Shown here: piece after piece, positions 1 through 6,874 of the stretch | Position numbering within the stretch: position 1 is the first letter of the stretch | Layout: every line of letters begins with the position of its first letter | Source: JBKQWK01 sp052139595 | GTDB taxonomy: Bacteria; Actinomycetota; Thermoleophilia; UBA2241 | Length of the DNA stretch: 13,054 nucleotides | NCBI GenBank assembly: GCA_052139595.1 | Contig: JBKQWK010000201.1 | Coordinates: 1 to 13,054 of the forward strand | Direction of reading: 5' to 3' | Notes under the pieces: model-generated | The model's database searches: none | What the model saw: only the letters and a program-made list of their open reading frames with translations | Told to the model about the DNA's origin: nothing | Position numbers and translations under genes: made by a program

Positions 1-2101
1 GGCGAAAGCGCCGCGCGTGATCCTTCATCCAACCGGCTTGAAAGGCGGCGTCCTGGCGGTTGTCGCAAAAGACGAGCAGCCGCGGCCGCTCGGAGTGGTG
101 CACCATATCCTGGGCGAGCACATGCACGTCGGCGACGTTGACCGCCCGCACCGGCTTGGCCGGCTCGCGGTAGAGTCCACCGAGACGGCGGCCGGTGGAT
201 CCGCACGACAGGCAGCTGGTCAGCTTGCCGGGGTTGGTTTCGCTGGGGCGAATCGCGAACAGCTTCACCATTTCGCCGACGCTGCCGCAGTGCAGGCAGC
301 GCGTGACCGCTTCGGGGTGCAGGGCGCCACAGTGCCGGCAGAGATACACGGTCGCGGTGCGCTCGTGATCTTCGAGATCTTCATCGTCGGCGCCGCCGAC
401 GATACGGTCGACAAGTACGACGCGTGCGCCGCCTTGTGCTTCTTCGAGTGGCTCCCAGTAATGGCTGTCGCCGGCCGCTTCGCCGCCCCCCGGCACTTTA
501 GCGGTAAAGGCGAAGTCCTTGAGGGCAGTGACGAAGTAGTGCTGCCCGCAAACGGTACAGGTGAGCAGCGGCAGATGGGCGAACTGCTCGCTGCCGGTCG
601 CCTCGATCTCGTCTTCGGCGGCGAGCCACAATTTGGGCTCGTCAGCTTGCGGGAAGCTCACAACTGCGCCGCTGACGCCGCGGATAAAGCCGTGCACGAC
701 GGGACGCAGAAGGGGCCGTCCGTCGTTACGGGCGGCCGCTCCCGGAGTGAGCCAAGTGAGAATCTCAGCTTCGCTGAGCGGTCGGCCAAGCTGCGGCTCA
801 AGAAGTGCTGGCAACTCATCAAGAGCCCGCGGTGTTGCCAGAGCCTCGCTGAGCCGGTAGGCGACCTCGCAGCATGAAAGCTCGGTGTTGAGTGCCGCCT
901 GCCAGTCGCCGGCGGGTAACGTGCGAGCAGCGAGACGGCGGTAAACGTCACCGATTGTTGTGCCCGCGGGCGCATTGTCGTCAGTCTCTTCGACCGCGCG
1001 TACGCAGGCGTCGAGTAGCTTTGCGGCGTTCTCAAGCGGCGCTGCGGGCCAAAAGCGATCGTTCGCCCAGACCTCGGTCTGGTAGGCTTCGCCGACGGTC
1101 ACGACCTCGTCAGCCGGCACACCGAAGAAGCGCGCGGCGAAGGTGCGGGCGCTCTCGGGATCAGCTCCATCAACGATGGTTGCCGAGGTGGCGACACAGA
1201 CTGTCTCTTGCGCGTCGCGGCCGCAGAAAGCGCGCAGACGACGGATGAGGCAGGCCGTCTCGGCACCGCGCGCGCCGGTGAAGGTGTGGGCCTCGTCGAA
1301 GACGAGAGTGTCGAGGCGGGCGTCAGCAAACAGCTCTACGTCTTGCTGGCGGGTGAGCAGCAGCTCGAGCTGCTTGACGTTCGTGAGCAGAATACGTGGC
1401 TGAGCGCCCGGCGTGCGCATTGCTTCGCGCGAGCAGACTTCCTCCGCTGGGTAAACGGTCTCGCTTGAACCACGCTCGCGCGCCTGGGCCAGTTTGGCCT
1501 CGTAGTCGGCCCGTGAAGCCCCCTGGGGCAGGCGAATGCCAGCGACCTCGTTCTCGTGCTCCGGCGTCTTGCCAACGTACATGCCAAAGGTGATGCCGGT
1601 GCCGGCCAGCAGTGAACGCAGGCGCATGAGCTGGTCTTCGGCAAGGGCGTTCATCGGATAGACGATCACGGCGCTGATGCCTGCCGGCACACCCTCGTCG
1701 CGCAACTGCAGGCAGCGACTGACAATGGGGTAGAGAAAGCACTCAGTCTTGCCCGAGCCGGTGCCGGTCGAAATGAGCGTGGTGTGCCCGCCGGCGATAG
1801 CCCGGATCGCGTCTTCCTGGTGACCGTAAAGGTGCGTGATCGCGGCGGGGATGCGCTGCCGCATGTGGGGGTGCAGCAGTCCTTCGGCAACGAGCGTTTC
1901 GACTGAGGCACCCTCGCGGAAGGGGCGCGAGAGGCTCACGTACGGCCCCTTGAGCAGCGGCGAACGTCGTGTCTGGTCGAGCGAGAGCAGCTCGCGCATC
2001 TGGCGGTTGAGTCGCTCGTCGGCCAGCGCGTGGGCGGTGAGCTGGCAGCGCAGAAAGCTCTTGACGACGCTCTCGGTGAAGACGAGCGAGTTCAGAGCCA
2101 T
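1..2101 (-). CDS. Large DEAH-box helicase with CxxC zinc clusters, partial (C-terminus beyond window)
   Basis: Open from an ATG at 2101 to the window edge; 700 residues are visible, read directly from the minus strand. Superfamily 2 helicase motifs appear in order: Q-motif region LYGHQEDAIR (91-100), Walker A STGTGSGKTE (111-120, Lys118), motif Ia YPMNALAEDQ (148-157), TNVKQLELLL (240-249), DEAH (269-272) and SAT (306-308). Four CxxC pairs (515/518, 588/591, 602/605, 630/633) look like zinc ribbons placed before the second RecA domain, which begins near LLVFCDNRQDAAFQAG (674-689). Large defence and repair helicases with a C-terminal DUF1998 domain share this layout, but that part is not visible. 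The ATG lies five bases after the abiEii stop with GGGGG upstream, so translation is probably coupled. Inferred role: ATP-dependent nucleic-acid translocase in a defence operon. DruE-like, DrmA-like or MrfA-like membership cannot be decided here. Confidence 0.9.
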   Translation of the reverse strand, partial: MALNSLVFTESVVKSFLRCQLTAHALADERLNRQMRELLSLDQTRRSPLLKGPYVSLSRPFREGASVETLVAEGLLHPHMRQRIPAAITHLYGHQEDAIRAIAGGHTTLISTGTGSGKTECFLYPIVSRCLQLRDEGVPAGISAVIVYPMNALAEDQLMRLRSLLAGTGITFGMYVGKTPEHENEVAGIRLPQGASRADYEAKLAQARERGSSETVYPAEEVCSREAMRTPGAQPRILLTNVKQLELLLTRQQDVELFADARLDTLVFDEAHTFTGARGAETACLIRRLRAFCGRDAQETVCVATSATIVDGADPESARTFAARFFGVPADEVVTVGEAYQTEVWANDRFWPAAPLENAAKLLDACVRAVEETDDNAPAGTTIGDVYRRLAARTLPAGDWQAALNTELSCCEVAYRLSEALATPRALDELPALLEPQLGRPLSEAEILTWLTPGAAARNDGRPLLRPVVHGFIRGVSGAVVSFPQADEPKLWLAAEDEIEATGSEQFAHLPLLTCTVCGQHYFVTALKDFAFTAKVPGGGEAAGDSHYWEPLEEAQGGARVVLVDRIVGGADDEDLEDHERTATVYLCRHCGALHPEAVTRCLHCGSVGEMVKLFAIRPSETNPGKLTSCLSCGSTGRRLGGLYREPAKPVRAVNVADVHVLAQDMVHHSERPRLLVFCDNRQDAAFQAGWMKDHARRFR

Positions 2102-2106
2102 ATGTT

Positions 2107-3141
2107 TTAGTCCCCCACGATGGGATTGGTGTGGCCAAGCGGTGGTTCGCCCGGCTCCTCTTCGAGCCTGCTGCCAGCCGTGGCCACGTGTTGGCGAACG
2201 TTTTGGGCCTTCCAAAGCAGTGCCGGGTGCAGCGCGATGACATCGCGCAACCTCTCGTCGCTTGTTAGCAGATCAGGTACAACCTCACCGACGTCGTTGA
2301 GGCAAGTAAGAAACTCGAGTTCAAGTTCCCTAAGAGGCAGCAGCACTTGCAGCTGCCGACGGCATTCGCTGACGAGAGCCTCGGTCCACGCGATCAAGTC
2401 GGCGGGAGCCGGTACGAGATCGGCACGTAGCATCGGCAGGAGCTGTCGATTTACCTCACCCGGGTCGGCGGTGATGTCTTCGAGTGAAACGGTACGCCAG
2501 TCACGCCGGCTCGCGGCTCCGTAGACCACAAATCCGAGACGCAGCCGCTCGCTGTCGCACCGTCCGCTACGCAGCAGTTCGACAGCGTCGAACAGGTCGC
2601 GCGATGCTGAACGATCGAAGTGCGCGGCGAGCTTGCCCGCGGCCAGTTCGTGGACGTCGACCAGCGGAACGTCGTGTGCTCGAAGAGAACCCACCAGTCT
2701 GGAATCCGTGGATACCACGGGCCAAAGCGGTGTGCGCAGCAGGAAGTTGAGGTCAATTTCGAGCGTCGCTCGTCGGCCGAACGCACTCGTGTACGACAGG
2801 CGCCACTTGCCCCCGGCGTGTTCAGCGGCCGATCTGCGCACCTGCAACCCCAGACGACCGCAGACAGCGGCGACCGCTCGCTCAACCTCGGGGCGTTCGG
2901 CAAGCATCGCCTCTCGCTGCACGGCGCCGATCACGTTGATGTCCAGATCGACTGACAGTCGCGGCGCGTCGAGAATGAAGAGGTTGAGCGCCGTGCCACC
3001 TTTGAGCGCAATCCGCGACCTCAGAAACGGATGGCTGCGCAACCCCTCAAGTACCTCCAACAAGCGCCCGACCTTCTCAAAGGATTCAGGTCGAACCCCG
3101 ATCGACGCGGCCTCGCGGGCAAGCTGTTCGCTGGTGAGCAT
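2107..3141 (-). CDS. abiEii: AbiEii/AbiGii-family nucleotidyltransferase toxin
   Basis: A 344-residue protein of the type IV toxin AbiEii family (DNA polymerase beta-like nucleotidyltransferase fold). Motif I is KGGTALNLF (47-55), followed by the metal-binding pair in LSVDLDIN (Asp65, Asp67) and a possible third carboxylate in LEIDLNF (Asp130). The later conserved block is AAGKLAAHFDRSASRDLFD, with Lys170, Asp182 and Asp185. Characterised family members are bacteriostatic toxins that use nucleoside triphosphates, and some modify tRNA; the target here is unknown. The ATG at 3141 overlaps the TGA of the upstream antitoxin gene (TGATG), which decides the start over a possible start 18 bases upstream. 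It is followed five bases later by the helicase gene, so all three are likely one transcript. All key catalytic residues are present, so it appears functional. Confidence 0.93.
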   Translation of the reverse strand: MLTSEQLAREAASIGVRPESFEKVGRLLEVLEGLRSHPFLRSRIALKGGTALNLFILDAPRLSVDLDINVIGAVQREAMLAERPEVERAVAAVCGRLGLQVRRSAAEHAGGKWRLSYTSAFGRRATLEIDLNFLLRTPLWPVVSTDSRLVGSLRAHDVPLVDVHELAAGKLAAHFDRSASRDLFDAVELLRSGRCDSERLRLGFVVYGAASRRDWRTVSLEDITADPGEVNRQLLPMLRADLVPAPADLIAWTEALVSECRRQLQVLLPLRELELEFLTCLNDVGEVVPDLLTSDERLRDVIALHPALLWKAQNVRQHVATAGSRLEEEPGEPPLGHTNPIVGD

Positions 3142-3941
3142 CAGGCGCCTTCTTCCCAACGACGCGTGGCGACTTCGTCGGGCACGATAAGGTTCCAGTT
3201 ACGTACCAGCCGGCCAGGCTTGCGGGCAGCGTCAAGATAGCGCGGCTGTCGTGGCGCGTAGCGGCGCAGCTCAGCCAGGGTGCCATCGTCGACCATGAGC
3301 TCGCCGCGATGCTCTTCGAGAAAGAAACCGACGCGCGCCAGCGTGAGCGCCGATCCGAGCCGTATAACGTACGTGACGACGGCGTCGATGTCGAAGAACT
3401 CGACCATTTCGAGCGACCGCCAGACCTCTTCCCAGCCACCGGCTCGTTGCGGCGAACCGAGGACATCAACCATGGTGCGCTCCAGCGTCGTCACTTTCAG
3501 AGTTGCGCCGGCGTGTGATGCATCCTCCATGCCTCCGCCCCGGTCGGCCAGCGGTTGAAGTGACGCAGGTATCTGCACGGAAATAAACTCATCGCCGCGA
3601 AAGGTAAAGGGACGCCGGCGCTCAGCGGTGAGGTAGTGAAACCGCCGCCACACGGAGTACGACTTGCCGTGAAACTGCAGGGCGGCGTGGTAGGCGACAA
3701 CGGCGTCATCGGTGAGCCGGCTGGCGAGCAGGTAGGGATCGACTGGCGCCTGCGCGGCAGCGACTCCGCGTGGCACCGTCGCGTACAGTCCACGCCGCAC
3801 GCGCAAAAGCCTTCCGCTGGCGACATGTTTGGCAAGCAGGTTCTTGGCCGTGCTGACGTTGCGATTGACGGCCGTGCGTGTGTCGAGAAACTCGCGCAGT
3901 GTGAACACCGGATGTGTTGCGAAGAACTCGTCTGAACGCAC
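3141..3941 (-). CDS. abiEi: AbiEi-family antitoxin / winged-helix transcriptional autorepressor
   Basis: A 266-residue protein with the AbiEi layout. An N-terminal winged-helix region (about 1-60; FTLREFL, then AKNLLAKHVASGRLLRVRRG and LYATVP) is followed by a C-terminal antitoxin domain with VVAYHAALQFHG and TTLERTMVDVL. Known AbiEi proteins neutralise AbiEii without a stable complex and repress their own operon by binding inverted repeats. The GTG at 3941 is chosen because GAGGGGG (3957-3951) sits a good distance upstream. An in-frame TTG at 3962 would add seven residues but lies inside the inverted repeat. The stop overlaps the abiEii ATG. A perfect palindrome lies upstream of the start, supporting autoregulation of the abiEi-abiEii-helicase operon. 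Confidence 0.88.
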   Translation of the reverse strand: MRSDEFFATHPVFTLREFLDTRTAVNRNVSTAKNLLAKHVASGRLLRVRRGLYATVPRGVAAAQAPVDPYLLASRLTDDAVVAYHAALQFHGKSYSVWRRFHYLTAERRRPFTFRGDEFISVQIPASLQPLADRGGGMEDASHAGATLKVTTLERTMVDVLGSPQRAGGWEEVWRSLEMVEFFDIDAVVTYVIRLGSALTLARVGFFLEEHRGELMVDDGTLAELRRYAPRQPRYLDAARKPGRLVRNWNLIVPDEVATRRWEEGA

Positions 3942-3959
3942 TGCACTTGCCCCCTCGCG

Positions 3960-3990
3960 CAATTAGCACCACCTACAGTAGTGCTAATTG
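3960..3990. promoter_or_regulatory. Perfect 10-bp inverted repeat, probable AbiEi operator
   Basis: CAATTAGCAC (3960-3969) and GTGCTAATTG (3981-3990) are exact reverse complements separated by 11 bases, about two helical turns centre to centre. The repeat is AT-rich against a GC-rich background and ends 19 bases before the GTG start of abiEi. AbiEi repressors are known to bind inverted repeats in their own promoter, so this is the likely operator; binding itself is inferred. Confidence 0.75.
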
Positions 3991-4003
3991 CACAGATGAA
4001 CAA
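3975..4003 (-). promoter_or_regulatory. Possible abiE promoter overlapping the operator
   Basis: On the minus strand, TTGTTC (4003-3998) and TACTGT (3980-3975) are separated by 17 bases. Each matches the sigma70 consensus at only three of six positions. The -10 element would lie between the two palindrome arms and the start point near the second arm, a layout suited to repression. The extended element TGCTAATTG within the palindrome is an alternative -10. Confidence 0.35.
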
Positions 4004-4294
4004 CTAATGATGGCGATGCTCTTGTTCGTCACGGCAATCTGTTTGGCTGCGAGTTCGTTGAGACGGTCTGTCACCGCGTCGTTACCTCTGTGGACCACGA
4101 CCTTGTCCGCGCACTTCGGGTGCAAGGCAGGAGCACCGGCAGAAAGTCTTTATGTGTGAGCAGGGCACTCACGAGCTATGGGACTATGAACACATCTGGA
4201 CTGTGTATCATCCGGTTCGGAGGGACGAATACGCCTGTCGATTGGTCGCACGCCCCTTGCCACCGCCCGCGCGTTCGCCGGGATGGCTCCCGCC
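3991..4294. other. Intergenic stretch without a recognised gene
   Basis: About 300 bases between the abiEi operator and the stop of the cyclodeaminase gene. Short open frames exist on both strands: a 71-codon plus-strand frame from 4152, and a minus-strand frame of about 55 codons ending in the TAG within the palindrome. Neither has a convincing ribosome binding site nor resembles a known family. A small hairpin CGGGA-TGGC-TCCCG (4279-4292) sits just after the cyclodeaminase stop but lacks a T-run. No tRNA-like cloverleaf was seen. Confidence 0.5.
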
Positions 4295-5302
4295 TTACGC
4301 CGTGGCGAAGTGGCGGCCGCCGATCTCCAGCCAGGTGCCGAGGCCGCGCTGGCGGGCCTTCTCGTAGACGTGGTTGGCCGCCGCCAGGTCCTCGATGGCG
4401 ATGCCCAGTGCCTTGAAGAGCGTCACCTCGTCGTCGCTGCCGCGCCCCGGTGCCTTGCCGAGTAGCACCTCGCCGATCTCGGCGATGATGTGCTCGTCGC
4501 CGACGGCGCCTTCGCTCTTGGGGATGAGAAAGTCGCCGGCCTCGCTCAGGGTGGCCTCGCGGCGGTCGACGTAGAGCCGCGAGCGCACCACGGCGGCGGT
4601 GTCGAGTTCGCGCGTGGTCGGCGTGTAGGCGCCGACGGCGTTAATGTGGGCGCCTGGCGCTAGCCAGGCGCCGGCCAGCACCGGCTCGCTGGCGGTCGTG
4701 GTCGTGCAGATGAGGCCGGCACCGGCGACGGCCGTCTCGGCCGTCGCCGCGAACTCGATCGGCAGGTCGTACAGTGCCGACTCGCGGGCGGCGAAATCGC
4801 GCGCCGTCTGCGCCGGCAGGCTGTAGACGCGCACCCGGCGCAGCCGGCGCACGCTGTGCATCGCCCGCAGGTGCGTGTGCGCCTGCGTGCCGGCGCCGAT
4901 GATCGCCAGGTCGCCGGCATCGGGTCGGGCGAGCAGGTCGGTGGCCACGGCGCTCACGGCAGCTGTACGAATCGCGGTGATCGAGGTGGCGTCGACGATC
5001 GCCCGCAGCAGGCCGCGCTCGGTGTCAAAGACGAGCACGACTCCCTGGTGCGTGTCGTACCCGCTGCCCAGGTTGGTGGGAAAGGCGGTGATCGCTTTGA
5101 CGCCGACAATGCCCAGGCTTCCGAGGTACGAGGGCATGAGTCCCAGGACGCTATTGCCGCCGGGCAAGACGAGCATGCTGCGCAGGGGCAAGATCGCGTC
5201 GCCCTGAGCGAGCATCGTCAGCGCCTGGCGCATCACAGCGATCGCGTCGTCCATCGGCAGCAGCTCGGTGACCAGCTTCTGGTCGGCGATGAGAGCCTTC
5301 AT
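4295..5302 (-). CDS. Ornithine cyclodeaminase / mu-crystallin family NAD(P)-dependent enzyme
   Basis: A 335-residue protein spanning the whole OCD/mu-crystallin family. The substrate-binding side shows Arg41 (LPLRSML), Lys69 (GVKAITAFP) and Arg112 (AIRTAAVSA), equivalent to the arginine/lysine set that holds the substrate carboxylate. The Rossmann dinucleotide-binding motif is IIGAGTQAHTHLRAM (134-148). Later family blocks are GAHINAVGAYTPTTRELD (217-234) and the C-terminal ALGIAIEDLAAA. In true ornithine cyclodeaminase an Asp follows INAVGG and is catalytic. Here the stretch reads GAY, so an imine reductase, amino-acid dehydrogenase or related activity is more likely than ornithine cyclisation. 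AGGAGG lies seven bases before the ATG, fixing the start. It is divergent from the macrodomain gene and is not obviously linked to the abiE operon, although transcribed in the same direction. Confidence 0.92.
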   Translation of the reverse strand: MKALIADQKLVTELLPMDDAIAVMRQALTMLAQGDAILPLRSMLVLPGGNSVLGLMPSYLGSLGIVGVKAITAFPTNLGSGYDTHQGVVLVFDTERGLLRAIVDATSITAIRTAAVSAVATDLLARPDAGDLAIIGAGTQAHTHLRAMHSVRRLRRVRVYSLPAQTARDFAARESALYDLPIEFAATAETAVAGAGLICTTTTASEPVLAGAWLAPGAHINAVGAYTPTTRELDTAAVVRSRLYVDRREATLSEAGDFLIPKSEGAVGDEHIIAEIGEVLLGKAPGRGSDDEVTLFKALGIAIEDLAAANHVYEKARQRGLGTWLEIGGRHFATA

Positions 5303-5418
5303 CTCGGAGCCTCCTGGTTGTAGCCTTGGCTGTCAGAGCAGACAGGTAACCTGCCGGTTCGTGACGCGATGAATGTATCTGATGACAACGGCAATGTCTG
5401 CCGTCACGTGCGCCGCGC

Positions 5419-5454
5419 GGGGAGAAGGCAGAGCGTTGGGGAGAAGGCAGAGCG
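5419..5454. repeat. Two direct copies of a 17-bp sequence upstream of the macrodomain gene
   Basis: GGGGAGAAGGCAGAGCG occurs at 5419-5435 and again at 5438-5454 (period 19 bases), directly before the Shine-Dalgarno GGGGGAGG (5459-5466) of the macrodomain gene. The spacing of about two helical turns could suit a dimeric regulator, or it may be a simple tandem duplication in the 5' leader. Confidence 0.6.
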
Positions 5455-5471
5455 CTCAGGGGGAGGTCCGC

Positions 5472-6176
5472 ATGAGAGACGATATCAGCATGATCGGCTC
5501 AGGCATGTCCGACGGCCAGTCGCTCGGGAGTGCGCCGCCTGACGACGTGAAGCCCGACACCGCGCCGTCCGGAAATGCGCCGCCCGGAAATGCGCCGTCC
5601 GGAAATGCGCCGCCCGAGACTACGTTGTCCGACGGCGCCGCGGCCGAAAGTCTGGCGGCGCGCCTGCTCGTCGTCGAAGGCGATATCACCCGTCTGGCGG
5701 TCGATGCGATTGTCAACGCTGCCAATCACACGCTGCTCGGCGGCGGCGGTGTCGACGGCGCCATTCACCGCGCCGCCGGCCCCGGCCTGCTGGCCGAGTG
5801 CCGCACCCTCGGCGGTTGCCCGACCGGCCAGGCGCGCCTGACCGCCGGCTACAATCTGCCGGCGCGGCACGTGATCCACACCGTCGGGCCGGTCTACCGC
5901 GACGGCCGCTCCGGCGAGCCGGATCTGCTGCGCTCCTGCTATCTCGAGTCGCTGCGCCTGGCGGCCGAGGCCGGCCTGGCAACAATCGCCTTCCCGGCCA
6001 TCTCGACCGGCGTCTACGGCTACCCCAAAGAGGCCGCCTGCGCGCTTGCCGTGGCCGCTGTCACCGAGTGGCTGGCCGGCCACGACCTGCCGCGCAAGGT
6101 GACCTTCTGCTGCTTCGACCGCCGCGACGCTGATCTCTACCGCGCGTGCCTGCGCGCGCTCGCCGCCGGTGTGTAG
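5472..6176 (+). CDS. Macrodomain protein (ADP-ribose / O-acetyl-ADP-ribose binding, YmdB-like) with repetitive N-terminus
   Basis: A 234-residue protein. Residues from about 63 onward form a complete macrodomain: VVEGDITRLAVDAIVNAAN (67-85), the Gly-rich loop LGGGGVDGAIHRAAGPG (89-105), IHTVGPVY (135-142), and the phosphate-binding loop ISTGVYGYP (177-185). Asn85 and Asp95 match the residues used by YmdB-type O-acetyl-ADP-ribose deacetylases, so hydrolase activity on ADP-ribose adducts is plausible in the cytoplasm. The first 60 or so residues are a low-complexity Pro/Gly/Ser/Ala tail containing GNAPP/GNAPS repeats. GGGGGAGG ends six bases before the ATG at 5472, which is preferred over an in-frame ATG at 5373 without such a site. 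The gene is divergent from the cyclodeaminase gene. Confidence 0.93.
   Translation: MRDDISMIGSGMSDGQSLGSAPPDDVKPDTAPSGNAPPGNAPSGNAPPETTLSDGAAAESLAARLLVVEGDITRLAVDAIVNAANHTLLGGGGVDGAIHRAAGPGLLAECRTLGGCPTGQARLTAGYNLPARHVIHTVGPVYRDGRSGEPDLLRSCYLESLRLAAEAGLATIAFPAISTGVYGYPKEAACALAVAAVTEWLAGHDLPRKVTFCCFDRRDADLYRACLRALAAGV
5571..5615 (+). repeat. Three tandem 15-bp units inside the macrodomain gene
   Basis: The unit GGAAATGCGCCGYCC is repeated at 5571-5585, 5586-5600 and 5601-5615, differing only at the Y position. It encodes the pentapeptide repeat GNAPP/GNAPS in the disordered N-terminal tail. Copy number could vary by slippage without shifting the frame, because the unit is five codons. Confidence 0.85.
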
Positions 6177-6432
6177 CATCGTTGCTGCGTCGCTCTGTTT
6201 GCATGCACACGGTGACATTCAGCCGCGTCGCTGTTGACGTTAAAGCACGCATCTTGACCGTCGTAAGTGGTGGGTGGAGACTGAACCAGCCACTCTCTCG
6301 ATCCCTCTGCGTTACGCTCGAAGGTTCAGTTCTGGAAAGTTAAGGCTCAGGGGTATCGCGCGGGTTATCCAACCGCCGCATCGTTGTTTTGAACGCGTAC
6401 AATCTTCGGTAGGCAACTGCCGGAGGCGAAAG

Positions 6433-6645
6433 GTGTCAGTTATATTTACGATCGAGATCGAGCAAGAAACCGATGGCCGCTGGCTGGCCGAAGTCCTGGA
6501 GCTGCCGGGTGTGCTGGCCTACGGTTCCAGCAGCGACGCGGCCGTGGCACGTGTTCAGGCCTTGGCACTACGCGTTGTGGCCGATCGTCTCGAGCACGAT
6601 GAAGTGGGTTCTGAGGTTCTGACGATCTCATTTAACGCTGCGTAG
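6433..6645 (+). CDS. hicB: HicB-family antitoxin (short form)
   Basis: A 70-residue protein consisting of the HicB partial RNase H-like fold only. FTIEIEQETDGRWLAEV (5-21) and LELPGVLAYG (22-31) match the family core, and ALALRVVADRLEHDE (43-57) is the following helix. No separate DNA-binding domain is present, as in the short HicB type often found antitoxin-first. The GTG at 6433 is preferred because GGAGG lies eight to ten bases upstream and the family similarity starts here; an upstream in-frame ATG at 6274 would add 53 unlike residues. TACAAT (6398-6403) is a possible -10 element. It is followed two bases after its stop by hicA. HicB normally binds and inactivates HicA. Confidence 0.85.
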   Translation: MSVIFTIEIEQETDGRWLAEVLELPGVLAYGSSSDAAVARVQALALRVVADRLEHDEVGSEVLTISFNAA

Positions 6646-6647
6646 CG

Positions 6648-6827
6648 GTGACTGATTGGCCCAGCACGCGAGCGCGGGTCGTGCTGGCGGCTCTTCTTCG
6701 CAGGGGTTGGGCAGTCAAGCGACAAACCGGGTCGCATAAGGTTTTAGCACGTGAGGGATGGCCTGATCTGGTTTTCGCCGTTGAGGAGGTATCGGCCGGC
6801 GCCAGTCTGCTAAACTTGCCTCGTTAA
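6648..6827 (+). CDS. hicA: HicA-family mRNA interferase, probably frameshifted at its C-terminus
   Basis: A 59-codon gene starting at GTG two bases after the hicB stop. The sequence WPSTRARVVLAALLRRGWAV (4-23), then KRQTGSHKVLAREGWPDLVF (24-43), matches the HicA double-stranded RNA-binding-like fold. His30 in the GSH motif corresponds to the catalytic histidine of HicA, a ribosome-independent mRNA endonuclease. The last 12 residues do not look like the family. In another frame, from ATC at 6791, the sequence reads IGRRQSAKLASLT, resembling the usual HicA ending (pattern IGxRxxAKxAxxT). GAGGAG at 6783-6788 followed by GT then ATC suggests a net two-base gain or one-base loss. The toxin may therefore be inactive or shortened. 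The shifted frame runs without a stop into thrS. Confidence 0.75.
   Translation: MTDWPSTRARVVLAALLRRGWAVKRQTGSHKVLAREGWPDLVFAVEEVSAGASLLNLPR
6808..6816 (+). promoter_or_regulatory. Possible extended -10 promoter for thrS
   Basis: TGCTAAACT combines a TGn extension with TAAACT (four of six matches to TATAAT), about 60 bases before the thrS ATG and inside the 3' end of hicA. No good -35 element was found at the usual distance. thrS could instead be read from the hicB promoter. Confidence 0.25.
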
Positions 6828-6874
6828 CAGCCCCCGCAGCGTGCGCGGGCGCGAAGCAAAGGATCGGTGCCAGC

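Noticed and set aside
17..877. Plus-strand open frame of 286 codons
   Set aside because: It is antisense to the helicase, whose motifs and zinc clusters are clear on the minus strand.
3991..4294. Possible tRNA gene or attachment site bordering the abiE-helicase operon
   Set aside because: No cloverleaf or T-loop consensus in a suitable position and no direct repeats were seen. The left border lies outside the window.
4152..4367. Small plus-strand frame beginning MCEQGTHELWDYEHIW
   Set aside because: No ribosome binding site, no family resemblance, and its end overlaps the cyclodeaminase gene on the other strand.
5571..5615. Short regular repeats considered as a CRISPR array
   Set aside because: The 15-bp units are contiguous without spacers and lie in frame in a coding region.
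5499..6218. Minus-strand open frame of 239 codons opposite the macrodomain gene
   Set aside because: Its repetitive GRRISGRR stretch is only the complement of the 15-bp repeats of the macrodomain gene.
6274..6432. Longer hicB start at 6274
   Set aside because: The extra 53 residues are unlike HicB, and a good ribosome binding site precedes the GTG at 6433.
6828..6874. Possible T-box or tRNA-like leader before thrS
   Set aside because: Only about 47 bases lie between hicA and thrS, with no specifier loop, T-box sequence or terminator.
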